Source of the DNA: Clostridium nigeriense
GTDB lineage: Bacteria > Bacillota > Clostridia > Clostridiales > Clostridiaceae
Direction of reading: 5' to 3'
Assembly (NCBI RefSeq): GCF_900086595.1
Contig: NZ_LT575472.1
Location: 653,045-717,044, forward strand
Length of the DNA stretch: 64,000 bases
A program made the position numbers and the translations under genes. Of the stretch, positions 9,050 through 17,828 are shown piece after piece (the stretch's first letter is position 1; every line of letters begins with the position of its first letter). The notes under the pieces are model-generated. The model was not told where the DNA came from. It did not search any database and saw only the letters and a list, made by a program, of their open reading frames with translations.

Positions 9050-9190
9050 TTTTATATTATTTCCATAAAAAACAACTAAGATTAATATTAAGTTTAATTA
9101 GTTTAATAAGGAAAATAATGAAAGATATAAGTTTGTTTTTTTAGAAATAAAGTATTATCATTAGATTATAAAAAAGTGAGGTGAAAATCT

Positions 9191-9784
9191 ATGATGATGA
9201 ATACTCACAAGGCTTTAGCAAATTTCTTTATTAGTAATATTGATGATGATAAAGTCTTTCTAATAAATGATGGACATTTTATATGGGGAAATCTAAAGCC
9301 AGACTCAGCATCAAAATATAAATTTAAAAAACATTATATAGATGAAAGTTTTGACATGATAGTTAATAAGATAAAATTTTTATCTTCATTGTCTTTAGAT
9401 GATATTTATAAAAGATATACAATAAATAAGTTTAATCAAGAACTAGGAGTAATATGTCATTTTTTATGTGATTATTTCTGTGTACCACATTATCAAAGAT
9501 GGGAATTTAAAAGTCCAGGAGCTGTTAAGGATCATGTTTTATATGAAAATGACTTAAATAAGTTTTCTAAATTTTATACAGCTAGAAAAGATATAAATAC
9601 TGTATTAACTTCTCAAGATATAAAATTGTATATAATTAAATTACAAAAAGAATATGACGGAAGAGTTGCTTATGAAAAAGACTTAGAATATGCAAGTCAT
9701 ATATGTAATACAGTAATAAATATGATTTTAGAAGAAGTTATAATAAATCAAAAGTTAAAAAATCATATTGCATTAGTTATTTAA
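9191..9784 (+). CDS. Zinc-dependent phospholipase C-like protein
   Basis: 197 residues, start at the first of three adjacent ATG codons after GAGGTGAAAA. The fold signature is that of the bacterial zinc-dependent PLC family (PF00882): NTHKALANFF, then GHFIWGNLKPD, a HYIDESFD helix, and ELGVICHFLCDYFCVPHYQ, which place His and Asp at zinc-ligand positions. Unlike alpha-toxin-type phospholipases it has no signal peptide and no C2-like domain, so it may be a cytoplasmic or housekeeping relative rather than a toxin. It is a single gene with its own terminator. Confidence 0.65.
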   Translation: MMMNTHKALANFFISNIDDDKVFLINDGHFIWGNLKPDSASKYKFKKHYIDESFDMIVNKIKFLSSLSLDDIYKRYTINKFNQELGVICHFLCDYFCVPHYQRWEFKSPGAVKDHVLYENDLNKFSKFYTARKDINTVLTSQDIKLYIIKLQKEYDGRVAYEKDLEYASHICNTVINMILEEVIINQKLKNHIALVI

Positions 9785-9814
9785 AAGATGCTATCTCTAA
9801 GATAGCATCTTTTT
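9783..9814 (+). terminator. Terminator after PLC-like gene
   Basis: GATGCTATC (9787-9795) pairs with GATAGCATC (9801-9809), with flanking A and T runs. Confidence 0.9.
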
Positions 9815-9892
9815 ACTTTTATAGAACTAAATTTTATGAATAAAATCAATAAAAAAAACTCCTAATAATATTAAATATATTATTAAATATTA

Positions 9893-9922
9893 TTGACAAA
9901 AGTAGAAAGCCAAGCATATAAT
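9893..9922 (+). promoter_or_regulatory. Promoter of cadC-cadA operon
   Basis: TTGACA (9893-9898), 18-base spacer, TATAAT (9917-9922). The start of transcription would fall near 9930, just before the operator. Confidence 0.8.
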
Positions 9923-9935
9923 AATATCAAAAGAA

Positions 9936-9957
9936 CATATGAACAATTATTCATATG
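9936..9957 (+). promoter_or_regulatory. Operator palindrome for the ArsR/CadC repressor
   Basis: Perfect 8-bp arms CATATGAA and TTCATATG around six bases, immediately after the expected transcription start. Position and symmetry fit autoregulation by the repressor encoded next. Confidence 0.7.
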
Positions 9958-9980
9958 ATAAAATGAATGGAGGAGAAATT

Positions 9981-10340
9981 ATGGGTGATAATAAAATAGA
10001 AAGTTGTAATTGTACCATAATTCACAAAGATGTTGTAGAAAAAGTAAAAGAAAGTTTACCAGAGGAAGAAATATTATATGATTTAGCTGACTTTTTTAAG
10101 GCTTTTAGTGACTCTACTAGAATAAAAATTTTACATGCTTTATTTAAAGAGGAATTATGTGTTTGTGACTTGGCAGCTCTATTAGATATGACTCAATCAG
10201 CAATTTCTCATCAATTAAGAGTTTTAAAAAATAGCAGGTTAGTTAAGTTTAGAAGAGATGGAAAAGTAATATATTACTCATTAGCAGATGAGCATATAAA
10301 GCATATATTTGATGAAGGATTTAAGCATATATTAGAATAA
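9981..10340 (+). CDS. cadC: ArsR/SmtB-family metal-responsive repressor, CadC type
   Basis: 119 residues from the ATG at 9981, which follows GGAGGAG. An upstream in-frame ATG at 9939 lies inside the operator palindrome and is rejected. It has a winged-helix fold with FKAFSDSTRIKILHAL and recognition helix TQSAISHQLRVLK. Metal-site residues of the CadC kind are present: ELCVCDL (Cys60, Cys62) and an N-terminal CNC (Cys9, Cys11). In CadC such cysteines bind Cd2+, Pb2+ or Zn2+ and release the operator. The gene sits 16 bases ahead of the metal ATPase, which it presumably represses. Confidence 0.88.
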   Translation: MGDNKIESCNCTIIHKDVVEKVKESLPEEEILYDLADFFKAFSDSTRIKILHALFKEELCVCDLAALLDMTQSAISHQLRVLKNSRLVKFRRDGKVIYYSLADEHIKHIFDEGFKHILE

Positions 10341-10356
10341 GAAAGTGGTGAGATGT

Positions 10357-12606
10357 ATGAGTAAAAAAGAAATAAGATTAGTACTTTCAGGATTAACCTG
10401 TGCTAATTGCGCAAACAAAATTGAAAATAAAGTAAATAATTTAGATGGAGTTAAGGAAGCAAATTTAAATTTTACTACATCTACATTAATAATTGAAAGT
10501 GATGGAAGCACAGAAAAAAGCGATATTATAGTAAAGGCTAAAGAAATAATAAATAAACTTGAACCAGAAGTTAAGGTTTATGATAAAGATGAAATAAATA
10601 TTGAAGTTAAGAGTATAAATAGATGTAATGATGGAAAGTGTTCATTAGAACATGAAAGTGATAAAGATAGTCATAATCATAATGAAAATCATGGACATAC
10701 TTCCCATAAGCAGCATTCCCATTCTCATGAAGAATCTCATGAACATTCCCATGAACATTCCCATAGTGATCCAGTTACACTAAAAGAAAATTTAAGATTA
10801 ATAATTGGAGCTATAATTTTTATAGTAGCAGCTTTGTTAGATAGGGATTCAGTAATAACAATAGCATTATTTATATTAAGTTATTTATTAATAGGTGGAA
10901 AAGTACTTTTAACAGCAATTAAGAATATAGGAAGAGGAGAAGTATTTGATGAAAACTTCTTAATGACTGTAGCTACCTTAGGAGCTTTCTTTATTGGAGA
11001 ATATCCAGAGGGTGTAGCAGTTATGTTATTCTATGAAATAGGAGAGTTATTCCAATCCTATGCAGTTAATAAGTCAAGAAAGTCAATAACATCTCTTATG
11101 AATATTAGAGCAGAGTATGCTAATGTAATAAGGGGAGAAAAAGAAGAAAAGGTAAATCCTGAAACTGTAAATATAGATGAAATAATAGTTGTTAAACCAG
11201 GAGAGAGAGTTCCTTTAGATGGAATCATTACAGAAGGAACAAGTTTTGTTGATACTTCAGCTCTTACAGGAGAATCAGTTCCTAGAGAAATAGCAAAGGG
11301 AGAAGAAATTTTAGCTGGTTTTATAAATACAAATGGAGTTTTAAAAATTAAAGTAACCAAGAGTTTTAAGGAATCTACTGTTTCTAGAATATTAGAATTA
11401 GTTGAAAATGCTTCTAATAAGAAGGCTCCTACTGAAAAATTTATTACTAAATTTGCAAGATATTATACTCCGGTAGTAGTTTTCTCAGCAATTGCTTTAG
11501 CTGTTATACCTCCATTAGTAATAAAAGATGCAAGCTTTAATGAATGGCTTTCTAGAGCATTAATTTTCTTAGTTGTATCTTGTCCATGTGCTTTAGTTGT
11601 ATCTATTCCACTTGGATTATTTGCAGGAATTGGCGGAGCATCAAGAAAAGGTATATTAGTAAAGGGTGGAAATTATTTAGAAGCTTTAAAGGATATAAAT
11701 ACAGTTGTTTTTGATAAGACTGGAACTTTAACTAAGGGAGTATTTAAAGTAACAGAAGTTAATAATGTAAATATAGAAAAAGAAGAGCTTTTAAGAATAG
11801 CAGCAATTTCAGAGAGTTTATCTAACCATCCAATAGCACAATCTATAATAAAGGAATATGGTAAAGAAGTAGATTCTAAAAAATTAAATAATTACAAAGA
11901 AATTTCTGGACATGGAGTTAAAACTTTATTAGAAGATAAACAAGTGTTAGTTGGTAACTATAAGTTAATGGAAAAGTTCAATATTAAATATGATAAAATT
12001 AATTCTATTGGAACAATAGTTCATGTAGCTATAGATAATGAATATAAAGGAAATATAGTAATTTCTGATGAAATTAAAGAAGGTTCTAGGGATGCAATAA
12101 AGGGATTAAAAGAAATTGGTGTTTCACAAACTATAATGTTAACTGGAGATAATAAAAATGTAGCAGAAAAAGTTTCAAACCTAGTAGGAGTTGATAAAGT
12201 ATATTCTGAATTATTACCAGGAGACAAGGTGGAAAAAGTAGAAGAAATAATTAATGGTAATAGATCTAAAGGGAAAGTTATTTTCGTTGGAGATGGAATA
12301 AATGATGCGCCAGTATTAGCAAGGGCAGATATTGGAGTTGCTATGGGTGGTATAGGCTCAGATGCAGCTATTGAAGCAGCAGATGTAGTTTTAATGAAGG
12401 ATGATCCAGAAGCTTTAGTATCAGCTATAAAGGTAGCTAGAAAAACTAACAAGATATTATGGCAAAATATAATTTTTGCCTTAGGAGTAAAAATATTAGT
12501 AATGGTTTTAGGAGCTTTAGGTATGGCCAATATGTGGGAAGCAGTATTTGCAGATGTTGGAGTAACAGTAATTGCAGTTATAAACTCAACAAGATGTTTG
12601 AAATAA
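10357..12606 (+). CDS. cadA: P1B-type heavy-metal ATPase, Cd2+/Zn2+/Pb2+ exporter
   Basis: 749 residues from the ATG at 10357 (GTG codons at 10345 and 10348 overlap the ribosome site). An N-terminal HMA domain carries CANC (Cys15, Cys18). A His-rich linker at about residues 100-145 has many HS/HE repeats. Then come TGES, CPC in the sixth membrane helix (SCPCAL), DKTGTLT, the HP locus SNHPIAQ, and GDGINDAP. CPC plus the final membrane helix motif suit Zn2+/Cd2+/Pb2+ export (P1B-2) rather than copper. It is co-transcribed with cadC. Confidence 0.92.
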   Translation: MSKKEIRLVLSGLTCANCANKIENKVNNLDGVKEANLNFTTSTLIIESDGSTEKSDIIVKAKEIINKLEPEVKVYDKDEINIEVKSINRCNDGKCSLEHESDKDSHNHNENHGHTSHKQHSHSHEESHEHSHEHSHSDPVTLKENLRLIIGAIIFIVAALLDRDSVITIALFILSYLLIGGKVLLTAIKNIGRGEVFDENFLMTVATLGAFFIGEYPEGVAVMLFYEIGELFQSYAVNKSRKSITSLMNIRAEYANVIRGEKEEKVNPETVNIDEIIVVKPGERVPLDGIITEGTSFVDTSALTGESVPREIAKGEEILAGFINTNGVLKIKVTKSFKESTVSRILELVENASNKKAPTEKFITKFARYYTPVVVFSAIALAVIPPLVIKDASFNEWLSRALIFLVVSCPCALVVSIPLGLFAGIGGASRKGILVKGGNYLEALKDINTVVFDKTGTLTKGVFKVTEVNNVNIEKEELLRIAAISESLSNHPIAQSIIKEYGKEVDSKKLNNYKEISGHGVKTLLEDKQVLVGNYKLMEKFNIKYDKINSIGTIVHVAIDNEYKGNIVISDEIKEGSRDAIKGLKEIGVSQTIMLTGDNKNVAEKVSNLVGVDKVYSELLPGDKVEKVEEIINGNRSKGKVIFVGDGINDAPVLARADIGVAMGGIGSDAAIEAADVVLMKDDPEALVSAIKVARKTNKILWQNIIFALGVKILVMVLGALGMANMWEAVFADVGVTVIAVINSTRCLK

Positions 12607-12647
12607 GTTTCTTGTTTTTTACAAAATTATATGGAAGTATTTTTTTA

Positions 12648-12676
12648 TTGACAAATTTCATCATTTTAAATATAAT
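12648..12676 (+). promoter_or_regulatory. Consensus promoter of small RNA
   Basis: TTGACA (12648-12653), exactly 17 bases, TATAAT (12671-12676). No coding start follows before the terminator at 12758-12807. Confidence 0.85.
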
Positions 12677-12682
12677 TATTTG

Positions 12683-12807
12683 AGTTGAGAACATTCAGGC
12701 ATAAGGGAAGCATATAAGATCATTTACTTGATTACAAGGCAATGCTTTGTAAAGTTAAGACTTATGTATAACGCATCTGCTACGTTATACATAAGTCTAA
12801 TTTTTTT
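12683..12807 (+). ncRNA. Unassigned small RNA or orphan leader, about 125 nt
   Basis: A perfect -35/-10 promoter is followed about 125 bases later by a 16-bp perfect terminator stem (AGACTTATGTATAACG, 12758-12773, with 12783-12798) and seven T. Between them, TTACAAGGCAATGCTTTGTAA forms another hairpin, and CATAAG near 12700 can pair with CTTATG of the terminator arm, so a switch is possible. No open frame of note is present. It lies after cadA and about 215 bases before rex, with no obvious link to either. I match it to no RNA family. The remaining part of this gap (12808-13022) is AT-rich and shows nothing beyond the rex ribosome site. Confidence 0.7.
12758..12807 (+). terminator. Terminator of the small RNA
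   Basis: 16-bp perfect stem, nine-base loop, T run 12801-12807. Confidence 0.9.
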
Positions 12808-13022
12808 AATATTTATAAGGAATTTTTTAATTAAAATAAAAATTTATCTTTTTAAGTATTAAAAAGATTGAGAAAAATTTAACTTACTAACAATTTACAT
12901 AAAATACTTTGTGAAATACATAACCGAAGTTGTTTTAAAATCTAATCAAAAGTGGTAAAATAATAATATGTATGAATAAAGACGATTGAATTTAAGAAAA
13001 AAGAGAATTAGGAGAAAGAATT

Positions 13023-13673
13023 ATGGATAAGAAAAAAAATATTTCAATGGCCGTAATTAAGAGGTTACCAAAATATCACAGATATTTGCAAGAATTATTG
13101 AAAAATGATGTAGATAGAATATCTTCAAAAGAATTAGGAGAAAAAATAGGTTTTACTGCATCTCAAATAAGACAAGATTTAAATTGTTTTGGGGATTTTG
13201 GACAGCAAGGATACGGATACAATGTTAAAGATCTTTATAATCAAATTAGCTTAATTTTAGGGCTAAATAGAGAGTATAAAGGTATAATACTTGGTGCGGG
13301 AAACATAGGGCAAGCAATTGCTAATTATAGCAGATTTGCTCAAGTAGGGTTAGATATAGTGGCTATATTTGATGCTAATCCAAAATTAATAGGAATGAGA
13401 ATAAGAGATATAGAAATTCAAGATATTGATAATCTAAGAAATTACTTATTAGGAAATTCAGTAGATATTGGTATAATATGTGTACCAAGAATAAATGCAC
13501 AAAAGGTATGCGATGCCTTAGTAGAAAATGGAGTAACTGGAATATGGAATTTTGCACCTGTGGATTTAGTGGTGCCTGAAGATGTTACAGTTGAAAATGT
13601 ACATTTATCAGAAAGTTTATTAACATTAATATACTTATTAAATGATAAAGAGGAGTCTAGAGAAGAACTTTAG
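13023..13673 (+). CDS. rex: Redox-sensing transcriptional repressor Rex
   Basis: 216 residues, ATG after AGGAGAAAG. The N-terminal winged helix includes VIKRLPKYHRYLQELL and GFTASQIRQDLNCFGDFGQQGYGYNV. The Rossmann domain carries GAGNIGQAIANY and a C-terminal helix for domain swapping. Rex senses the NADH/NAD+ ratio and represses fermentation genes. A Rex-like operator lies at 13769-13786, before the crt-bcd-etfBA-hbd genes, so the neighbourhood forms a regulator and target pair. It is ended by its own terminator. Confidence 0.95.
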   Translation: MDKKKNISMAVIKRLPKYHRYLQELLKNDVDRISSKELGEKIGFTASQIRQDLNCFGDFGQQGYGYNVKDLYNQISLILGLNREYKGIILGAGNIGQAIANYSRFAQVGLDIVAIFDANPKLIGMRIRDIEIQDIDNLRNYLLGNSVDIGIICVPRINAQKVCDALVENGVTGIWNFAPVDLVVPEDVTVENVHLSESLLTLIYLLNDKEESREEL

Positions 13674-13730
13674 AGGATTACCTTAAATTAGAAATATATA
13701 TTGCAAAAGAATTTTTAAAAGATTATAATT

Positions 13731-13763
13731 ATAATTGAAGCCAATGCTTCAATTATTTTTTTT
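13731..13763 (+). terminator. Terminator after rex
   Basis: ATAATTGAAGC pairs with GCTTCAATTAT around CAAT, with a T run to 13763. Confidence 0.9.
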
Positions 13764-13768
13764 ATTAA

Positions 13769-13786
13769 TTGTTAATCTTATAACAA
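13769..13786 (+). promoter_or_regulatory. Rex operator ahead of crt
   Basis: TTGTTAATCTTATAACAA matches the Rex consensus TTGTTAANNNNTTAACAA at all but one fixed position. It lies about 70 bases before crt; a possible -10 TATAAT is at 13825-13830. Confidence 0.75.
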
Positions 13787-13855
13787 TTAATAAAATTAAA
13801 TGCATATTTGAGATGTCAAACCAGTATAATTATGGTTAAAAGGGAGGACTTTGTC

Positions 13856-14638
13856 ATGGAATTAAAAAATATAATTCTTGAAAAAGAAGGACATTTAGCT
13901 ATTGTTACAATCAATAGGCCTAAAGCATTAAATGCTTTGAACTCTGATACTTTAAAGGATTTAGATGTAGTATTAGATGACCTAGAAAATGATAACAATA
14001 TCTATTCTGTTATTTTAACAGGTTCTGGTGAAAAAGCATTTGTTGCCGGTGCTGATATATCAGAAATGAAAGATTTATCTGAAGAAGAAGGAAGAAAATT
14101 TGGACTTTTAGGAAATAGAGTTTTCAGAAGATTAGAAAAATTGGACAAGCCTGTAATTGCAGCTGTATCAGGATTTGCTCTTGGTGGCGGATGTGAATTA
14201 GCTATGGCATGTGACATTAGAATAGCTTCAGAAAAGGCTAAGTTTGCTCAACCTGAAGCAGGACTTGGAATAACTCCAGGTTTTGGTGGAACTCAAAGAT
14301 TACCAAGATTAGTAGGGGAAGGTAAGGCTAAAGAGCTTATTTATACATGTGCAACTATAAAGGCAGATGAAGCTTTAAGAATTGGATTAGTAAATAAGGT
14401 TGTACCACTTGAAAACTTAATGGATGAAGCAAGAAATATGGCAAATGCAATTATGGCAAATGCTCCAATAGCAGTTAAGCTATGTAAGGATGCTATAAAT
14501 AGAGGAATGCAAGTGGATATAGATGAAGCAATTGAAATAGAGGCAGAGGATTTTGGAAAATGTTTTGCAACTGAAGATCAAAAAGAAGGAATGACTGCTT
14601 TTATGGAAAGAAGAGCTAAAAATTTTTCAAATAAATAG
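13856..14638 (+). CDS. crt: 3-hydroxybutyryl-CoA dehydratase (crotonase)
   Basis: 260 residues from the ATG at 13856 after AGGGAGGA; the extra 16 codons upstream are not needed by the family. Enoyl-CoA hydratase motifs are GADISEM, the oxyanion-hole loop FALGGGCELAMACDIRIA, and GLGITPGFGGTQRL with the catalytic Glu nearby. It converts 3-hydroxybutyryl-CoA to crotonyl-CoA in butyrate formation. It is the first gene of crt-bcd-etfB-etfA-hbd, under a Rex operator. Confidence 0.95.
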   Translation: MELKNIILEKEGHLAIVTINRPKALNALNSDTLKDLDVVLDDLENDNNIYSVILTGSGEKAFVAGADISEMKDLSEEEGRKFGLLGNRVFRRLEKLDKPVIAAVSGFALGGGCELAMACDIRIASEKAKFAQPEAGLGITPGFGGTQRLPRLVGEGKAKELIYTCATIKADEALRIGLVNKVVPLENLMDEARNMANAIMANAPIAVKLCKDAINRGMQVDIDEAIEIEAEDFGKCFATEDQKEGMTAFMERRAKNFSNK

Positions 14639-14729
14639 TCGGAAAAAATAGAATATATTAAAATATTATAAAAATTCAAAATTGAACTAAGTTTCAAGAA
14701 AAGGGTACAATATGGAGGAGGTATAATTA

Positions 14730-15869
14730 ATGAATTTTCAATTAACTAGAGAACAAGAATTAGTAAAAAAAATGGTTAGAGAATTCGCTTTGAATGAAGT
14801 TAAACCAATAGCTGCTGAAATTGATGAAACAGAAAGATTTCCTATGGAAAATGTTGAAAAGATGGCTAAGCTTGGAATGTTAGGAATACCATTTTCAAAA
14901 GAATATGGTGGAGCTGGTGGAGACACCCTTTCATATATATTAGCAGTAGAGGAATTATCTAAGGTATGTGGAACAACTGGGGTTATAGTTTCTGCTCATA
15001 CTTCACTATGCGCTTCTTTAATAGATCAATTTGGTACTAAGGAGCAAAAGGAAAAGTATTTAACAGATTTAGCAACAGGTAAAAAATTAGGTGCTTTTGG
15101 ATTAACTGAACCAGGTGCAGGAACAGATGCAGCAGGACAACAAACTGTAGCTGTTTTAGAAGGAGACAATTATATATTAAATGGATCAAAGATATTTATC
15201 ACTAACGGGGGAGTGGCTGATACATTTATTATATTTGCAATGACTGATAAGAGTAAGGGTACAAAAGGAATTTCAGCATTTATAGTTGAAAAGGAATTTG
15301 AAGGTTTCTCAATTGGAAAGAAAGAAGACAAACTTGGTATAAGAGGCTCATCAACTACAGAATTAGTAATGAGTAATTGTGTAGTTCCAAAGGAAAATTT
15401 AGTTGGACAAGAAGGAAAGGGCTTTGGTATAGCTATGAAGACTCTAGATGGAGGAAGAATAGGTATAGCGGCTCAAGCTTTAGGAATAGCTGAAGGAGCT
15501 TTTGAAGAAGCTGTAAATTATATGAAGGAAAGAAAACAGTTCGGAAGACCATTAGCAGCTTTCCAAGGATTACAATGGATGATAGCTGATATGGATACAA
15601 AAATTGAAGCAGCGAGACATTTAGTTTATAAAGCAGCTTGGTTAAAGGATAATAAACAACCGTATTCAGTAGATGCAGCAAGAGCTAAACTTTATGCAGC
15701 AGAAGTAGCTATGGATGTTACTACTAAGGCTGTACAAATCTTTGGTGGATATGGATACACTAAGGAATATCCAGTTGAAAGAATGATGAGAGATGCTAAG
15801 ATAACTGAAATATATGAAGGAACTTCAGAAGTTCAAAAGATGGTTATTTCAGGAAGCGCTTTAAGATAA
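14730..15869 (+). CDS. bcd: Butyryl-CoA dehydrogenase
   Basis: 379 residues, ATG after GGAGGAGG. It is an acyl-CoA dehydrogenase with [10 protein letters not shown], the FAD-binding block [39 protein letters not shown] and the catalytic Glu in IYEGTSEVQ. With EtfBA it reduces crotonyl-CoA to butyryl-CoA; in clostridia this complex couples to ferredoxin reduction by flavin-based electron bifurcation. Its place between crt and etfB fixes the assignment. Confidence 0.95.
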   Translation: MNFQLTREQELVKKMVREFALNEVKPIAAEIDETERFPMENVEKMAKLGMLGIPFSKEYGGAGGDTLSYILAVEELSKVCGTTGVIVSAHTSLCASLIDQFGTKEQKEKYLTDLATGKKLGAFGLTEPGAGTDAAGQQTVAVLEGDNYILNGSKIFITNGGVADTFIIFAMTDKSKGTKGISAFIVEKEFEGFSIGKKEDKLGIRGSSTTELVMSNCVVPKENLVGQEGKGFGIAMKTLDGGRIGIAAQALGIAEGAFEEAVNYMKERKQFGRPLAAFQGLQWMIADMDTKIEAARHLVYKAAWLKDNKQPYSVDAARAKLYAAEVAMDVTTKAVQIFGGYGYTKEYPVERMMRDAKITEIYEGTSEVQKMVISGSALR

Positions 15870-15883
15870 GGGGAGGATTTATA

Positions 15884-16663
15884 ATGAATATAGTAGTTTG
15901 TTTAAAACAAGTTCCAGATACAACAGCTGTTAAAATTGATCCTAAAACAGGAACACTTATAAGAGACGGTGTGCCATCAATAATAAATCCAGAAGATAAG
16001 CATGCTTTAGAAGCAGCTTTAACTATAAAAGATAATGTTGGAGGAAAGGTAACTGTAATAAGCATGGGACCTCCTCAAGCACAAAGTGCATTAAGAGAAG
16101 CTTTATGTATGGGAGCTGATGAAGCTATACTTATAACAGATAGAGCTTTTGCTGGTGCTGATACTTTAGCAACTTCCAAAACTTTAGCTGGTGCTTTAAA
16201 TAAGTTAGAGTATGACATAGTATTTGCAGGAAGACAAGCGATAGATGGAGATACAGCTCAAGTTGGACCAGAAATTGCAGAACATTTAGATATACCTCAA
16301 GTAACATATGTACAAGATGTAAAGATAGAAGATGATGGATTATTAATAAATAGAGCTTTAGAAGATGGATATGAATTAATTAAAGTTCAAGCTCCAGTAC
16401 TTTTAACAGCTATTAAAGAATTAAATGAGCCAAGATATATGAATGTTAGATATATATTTGAAAAAGCAGATAAAGAAGTTCAATTATGGTCAGCAGATGA
16501 TATTGAAGTTAATAAAGAGGAATTAGGACTTAAGGGTTCTCCAACTAAGGTTAAGAAAACTATGACCAAGGAAACTAAGGGAGCTGGAGAATTAATAACT
16601 GAAAATCCTAAGGAAGCTGTAAAATATGTATTAGGAAAATTAAAGGAAAAGCACTACATCTAA
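15884..16663 (+). CDS. etfB: Electron transfer flavoprotein beta subunit
   Basis: 259 residues, ATG after GGGGAGG, 14 bases after bcd. ETF-beta features are MNIVVCLKQVPDT, DKHALEAAL, VISMGPPQAQ and GRQAIDGDTAQVGPEIAEHL. In bifurcating Bcd-Etf complexes this subunit binds the bifurcating FAD and oxidises NADH. Confidence 0.95.
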   Translation: MNIVVCLKQVPDTTAVKIDPKTGTLIRDGVPSIINPEDKHALEAALTIKDNVGGKVTVISMGPPQAQSALREALCMGADEAILITDRAFAGADTLATSKTLAGALNKLEYDIVFAGRQAIDGDTAQVGPEIAEHLDIPQVTYVQDVKIEDDGLLINRALEDGYELIKVQAPVLLTAIKELNEPRYMNVRYIFEKADKEVQLWSADDIEVNKEELGLKGSPTKVKKTMTKETKGAGELITENPKEAVKYVLGKLKEKHYI

Positions 16664-16684
16664 GATATATGGGAGGTAAAAAAG

Positions 16685-17689
16685 ATGAATATAGCAGATT
16701 ACAAGGGCGTTTGGGTATTTGCTGAGCAAAGAGAAGGAGAACTTCAAAAGGTTTCTCTTGAATTACTTGGTGAAGGAAGAAAAATTGCAGATAAATTAGG
16801 CGTAAAATTAACAGCATTATTATTAGGTAATAAGGTAAAAGGATTAGCTGATACATTAGGAAGACATGGGGCTGATGAAGTTTTAGTTGCTGAAAATAGC
16901 TTATTAGAACATTATACTACTGATGGATATACTAAGGTAATATGTGATTTGGCAAATGAAAGAAAGCCTGGTATAGTACTTATAGGTGCAACATTTATCG
17001 GAAGAGATTTAGGTCCTAGAGTAGCAGCAAGATTATCTACAGGATTAACTGCTGACTGTACAGTTTTAGATGTTGATGTAGAAAAGGCAGATTTACTTGC
17101 TACAAGACCTGCATTTGGTGGAAACTTGATGGCAACAATTGCTTGTCCTGATCATAGACCACAAATGGCTACAGTAAGACCAGGAGTATTTGAAAAGCTT
17201 CCTGATGAAGAAAGAAGTTTCAATGTTGAAGAAGTTGAAGTAAAAATAGAAGAAGCAGATATAAGAACAAAAATTGTTGAAATAATAAAAGAAGCAAAGG
17301 AAATTGTTGATATAAGTGAAGCAAACTTTATAGTATCAGGTGGTAGAGGAGTTGGTTCACAAGAAAACTTTGCAATTTTAGAAGAGTTAGCAGAAGTATT
17401 AGGTGGAACAGTAGCAGGGTCAAGAGCGGCAGTTGAAAATGGATGGATAGATAGAGATTATCAAGTTGGACAAACTGGAAAAACAGTAAGACCTACTATT
17501 TATATAGCATGTGGTATTTCAGGAGCTATTCAGCACGTAGCTGGTATGCAAGAATCAGATATGATAATTGCTATAAATAAGGATCCAGGAGCTCCAATAA
17601 TGAAAGCAGCAGACTATGCAATAGTTGGAGATTTATTAAAAGTTGTACCGGAAATGACATCTCAAATAAAAGAAATAAAAAATAATTAA
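16685..17689 (+). CDS. etfA: Electron transfer flavoprotein alpha subunit
   Basis: 334 residues, ATG after GGGAGG. The C-terminal FAD site is clear: SGGRGVGSQENF, AGSRAAVENGWI, VGQTGKTVRP, IACGISGAIQH and INKDPGAPI. It pairs with EtfB. Between it and hbd lies a 130-base insertion of AT-rich repeat B, so hbd may be expressed less tightly with the rest. Confidence 0.95.
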   Translation: MNIADYKGVWVFAEQREGELQKVSLELLGEGRKIADKLGVKLTALLLGNKVKGLADTLGRHGADEVLVAENSLLEHYTTDGYTKVICDLANERKPGIVLIGATFIGRDLGPRVAARLSTGLTADCTVLDVDVEKADLLATRPAFGGNLMATIACPDHRPQMATVRPGVFEKLPDEERSFNVEEVEVKIEEADIRTKIVEIIKEAKEIVDISEANFIVSGGRGVGSQENFAILEELAEVLGGTVAGSRAAVENGWIDRDYQVGQTGKTVRPTIYIACGISGAIQHVAGMQESDMIIAINKDPGAPIMKAADYAIVGDLLKVVPEMTSQIKEIKNN

Positions 17690-17815
17690 GAATTAAAAAT
17701 TAAGAATGAAGAATTATTGAATAAACGCAAATGCGTTTAAAAAGATAGAAAATGGGGTTCCTCCATTTTCAACATTAATTTTACATTCTTAATTATACAT
17801 TTTACATTTAAATAG
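17690..17815. repeat. MITE-like AT-rich repeat family B, copy 2
   Basis: Outer inverted ends (AAAATTAAGAATGAAGAATT near 17697 and TAATTTTACATTCTTAATTA near 17776) enclose two hairpins: AAACGCA/TGCGTTT (17723-17738) and GAAAATGG/CCATTTTC (17748-17770). This is the best-formed copy and splits the operon between etfA and hbd. Confidence 0.55.
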
Positions 17816-17828
17816 GAGGGTTTTGAAA

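Noticed and set aside
12021..12530. 169-codon open frame on the minus strand across cadA
   Set aside because: Antisense shadow of a well-conserved P-type ATPase gene; no ribosome site and low-complexity Ser/Thr/Pro/Ile composition.
12459..12683. 74-codon plus-strand frame from within cadA into the gap
   Set aside because: Out of frame with cadA, no ribosome site, and its end overlaps the small RNA promoter.
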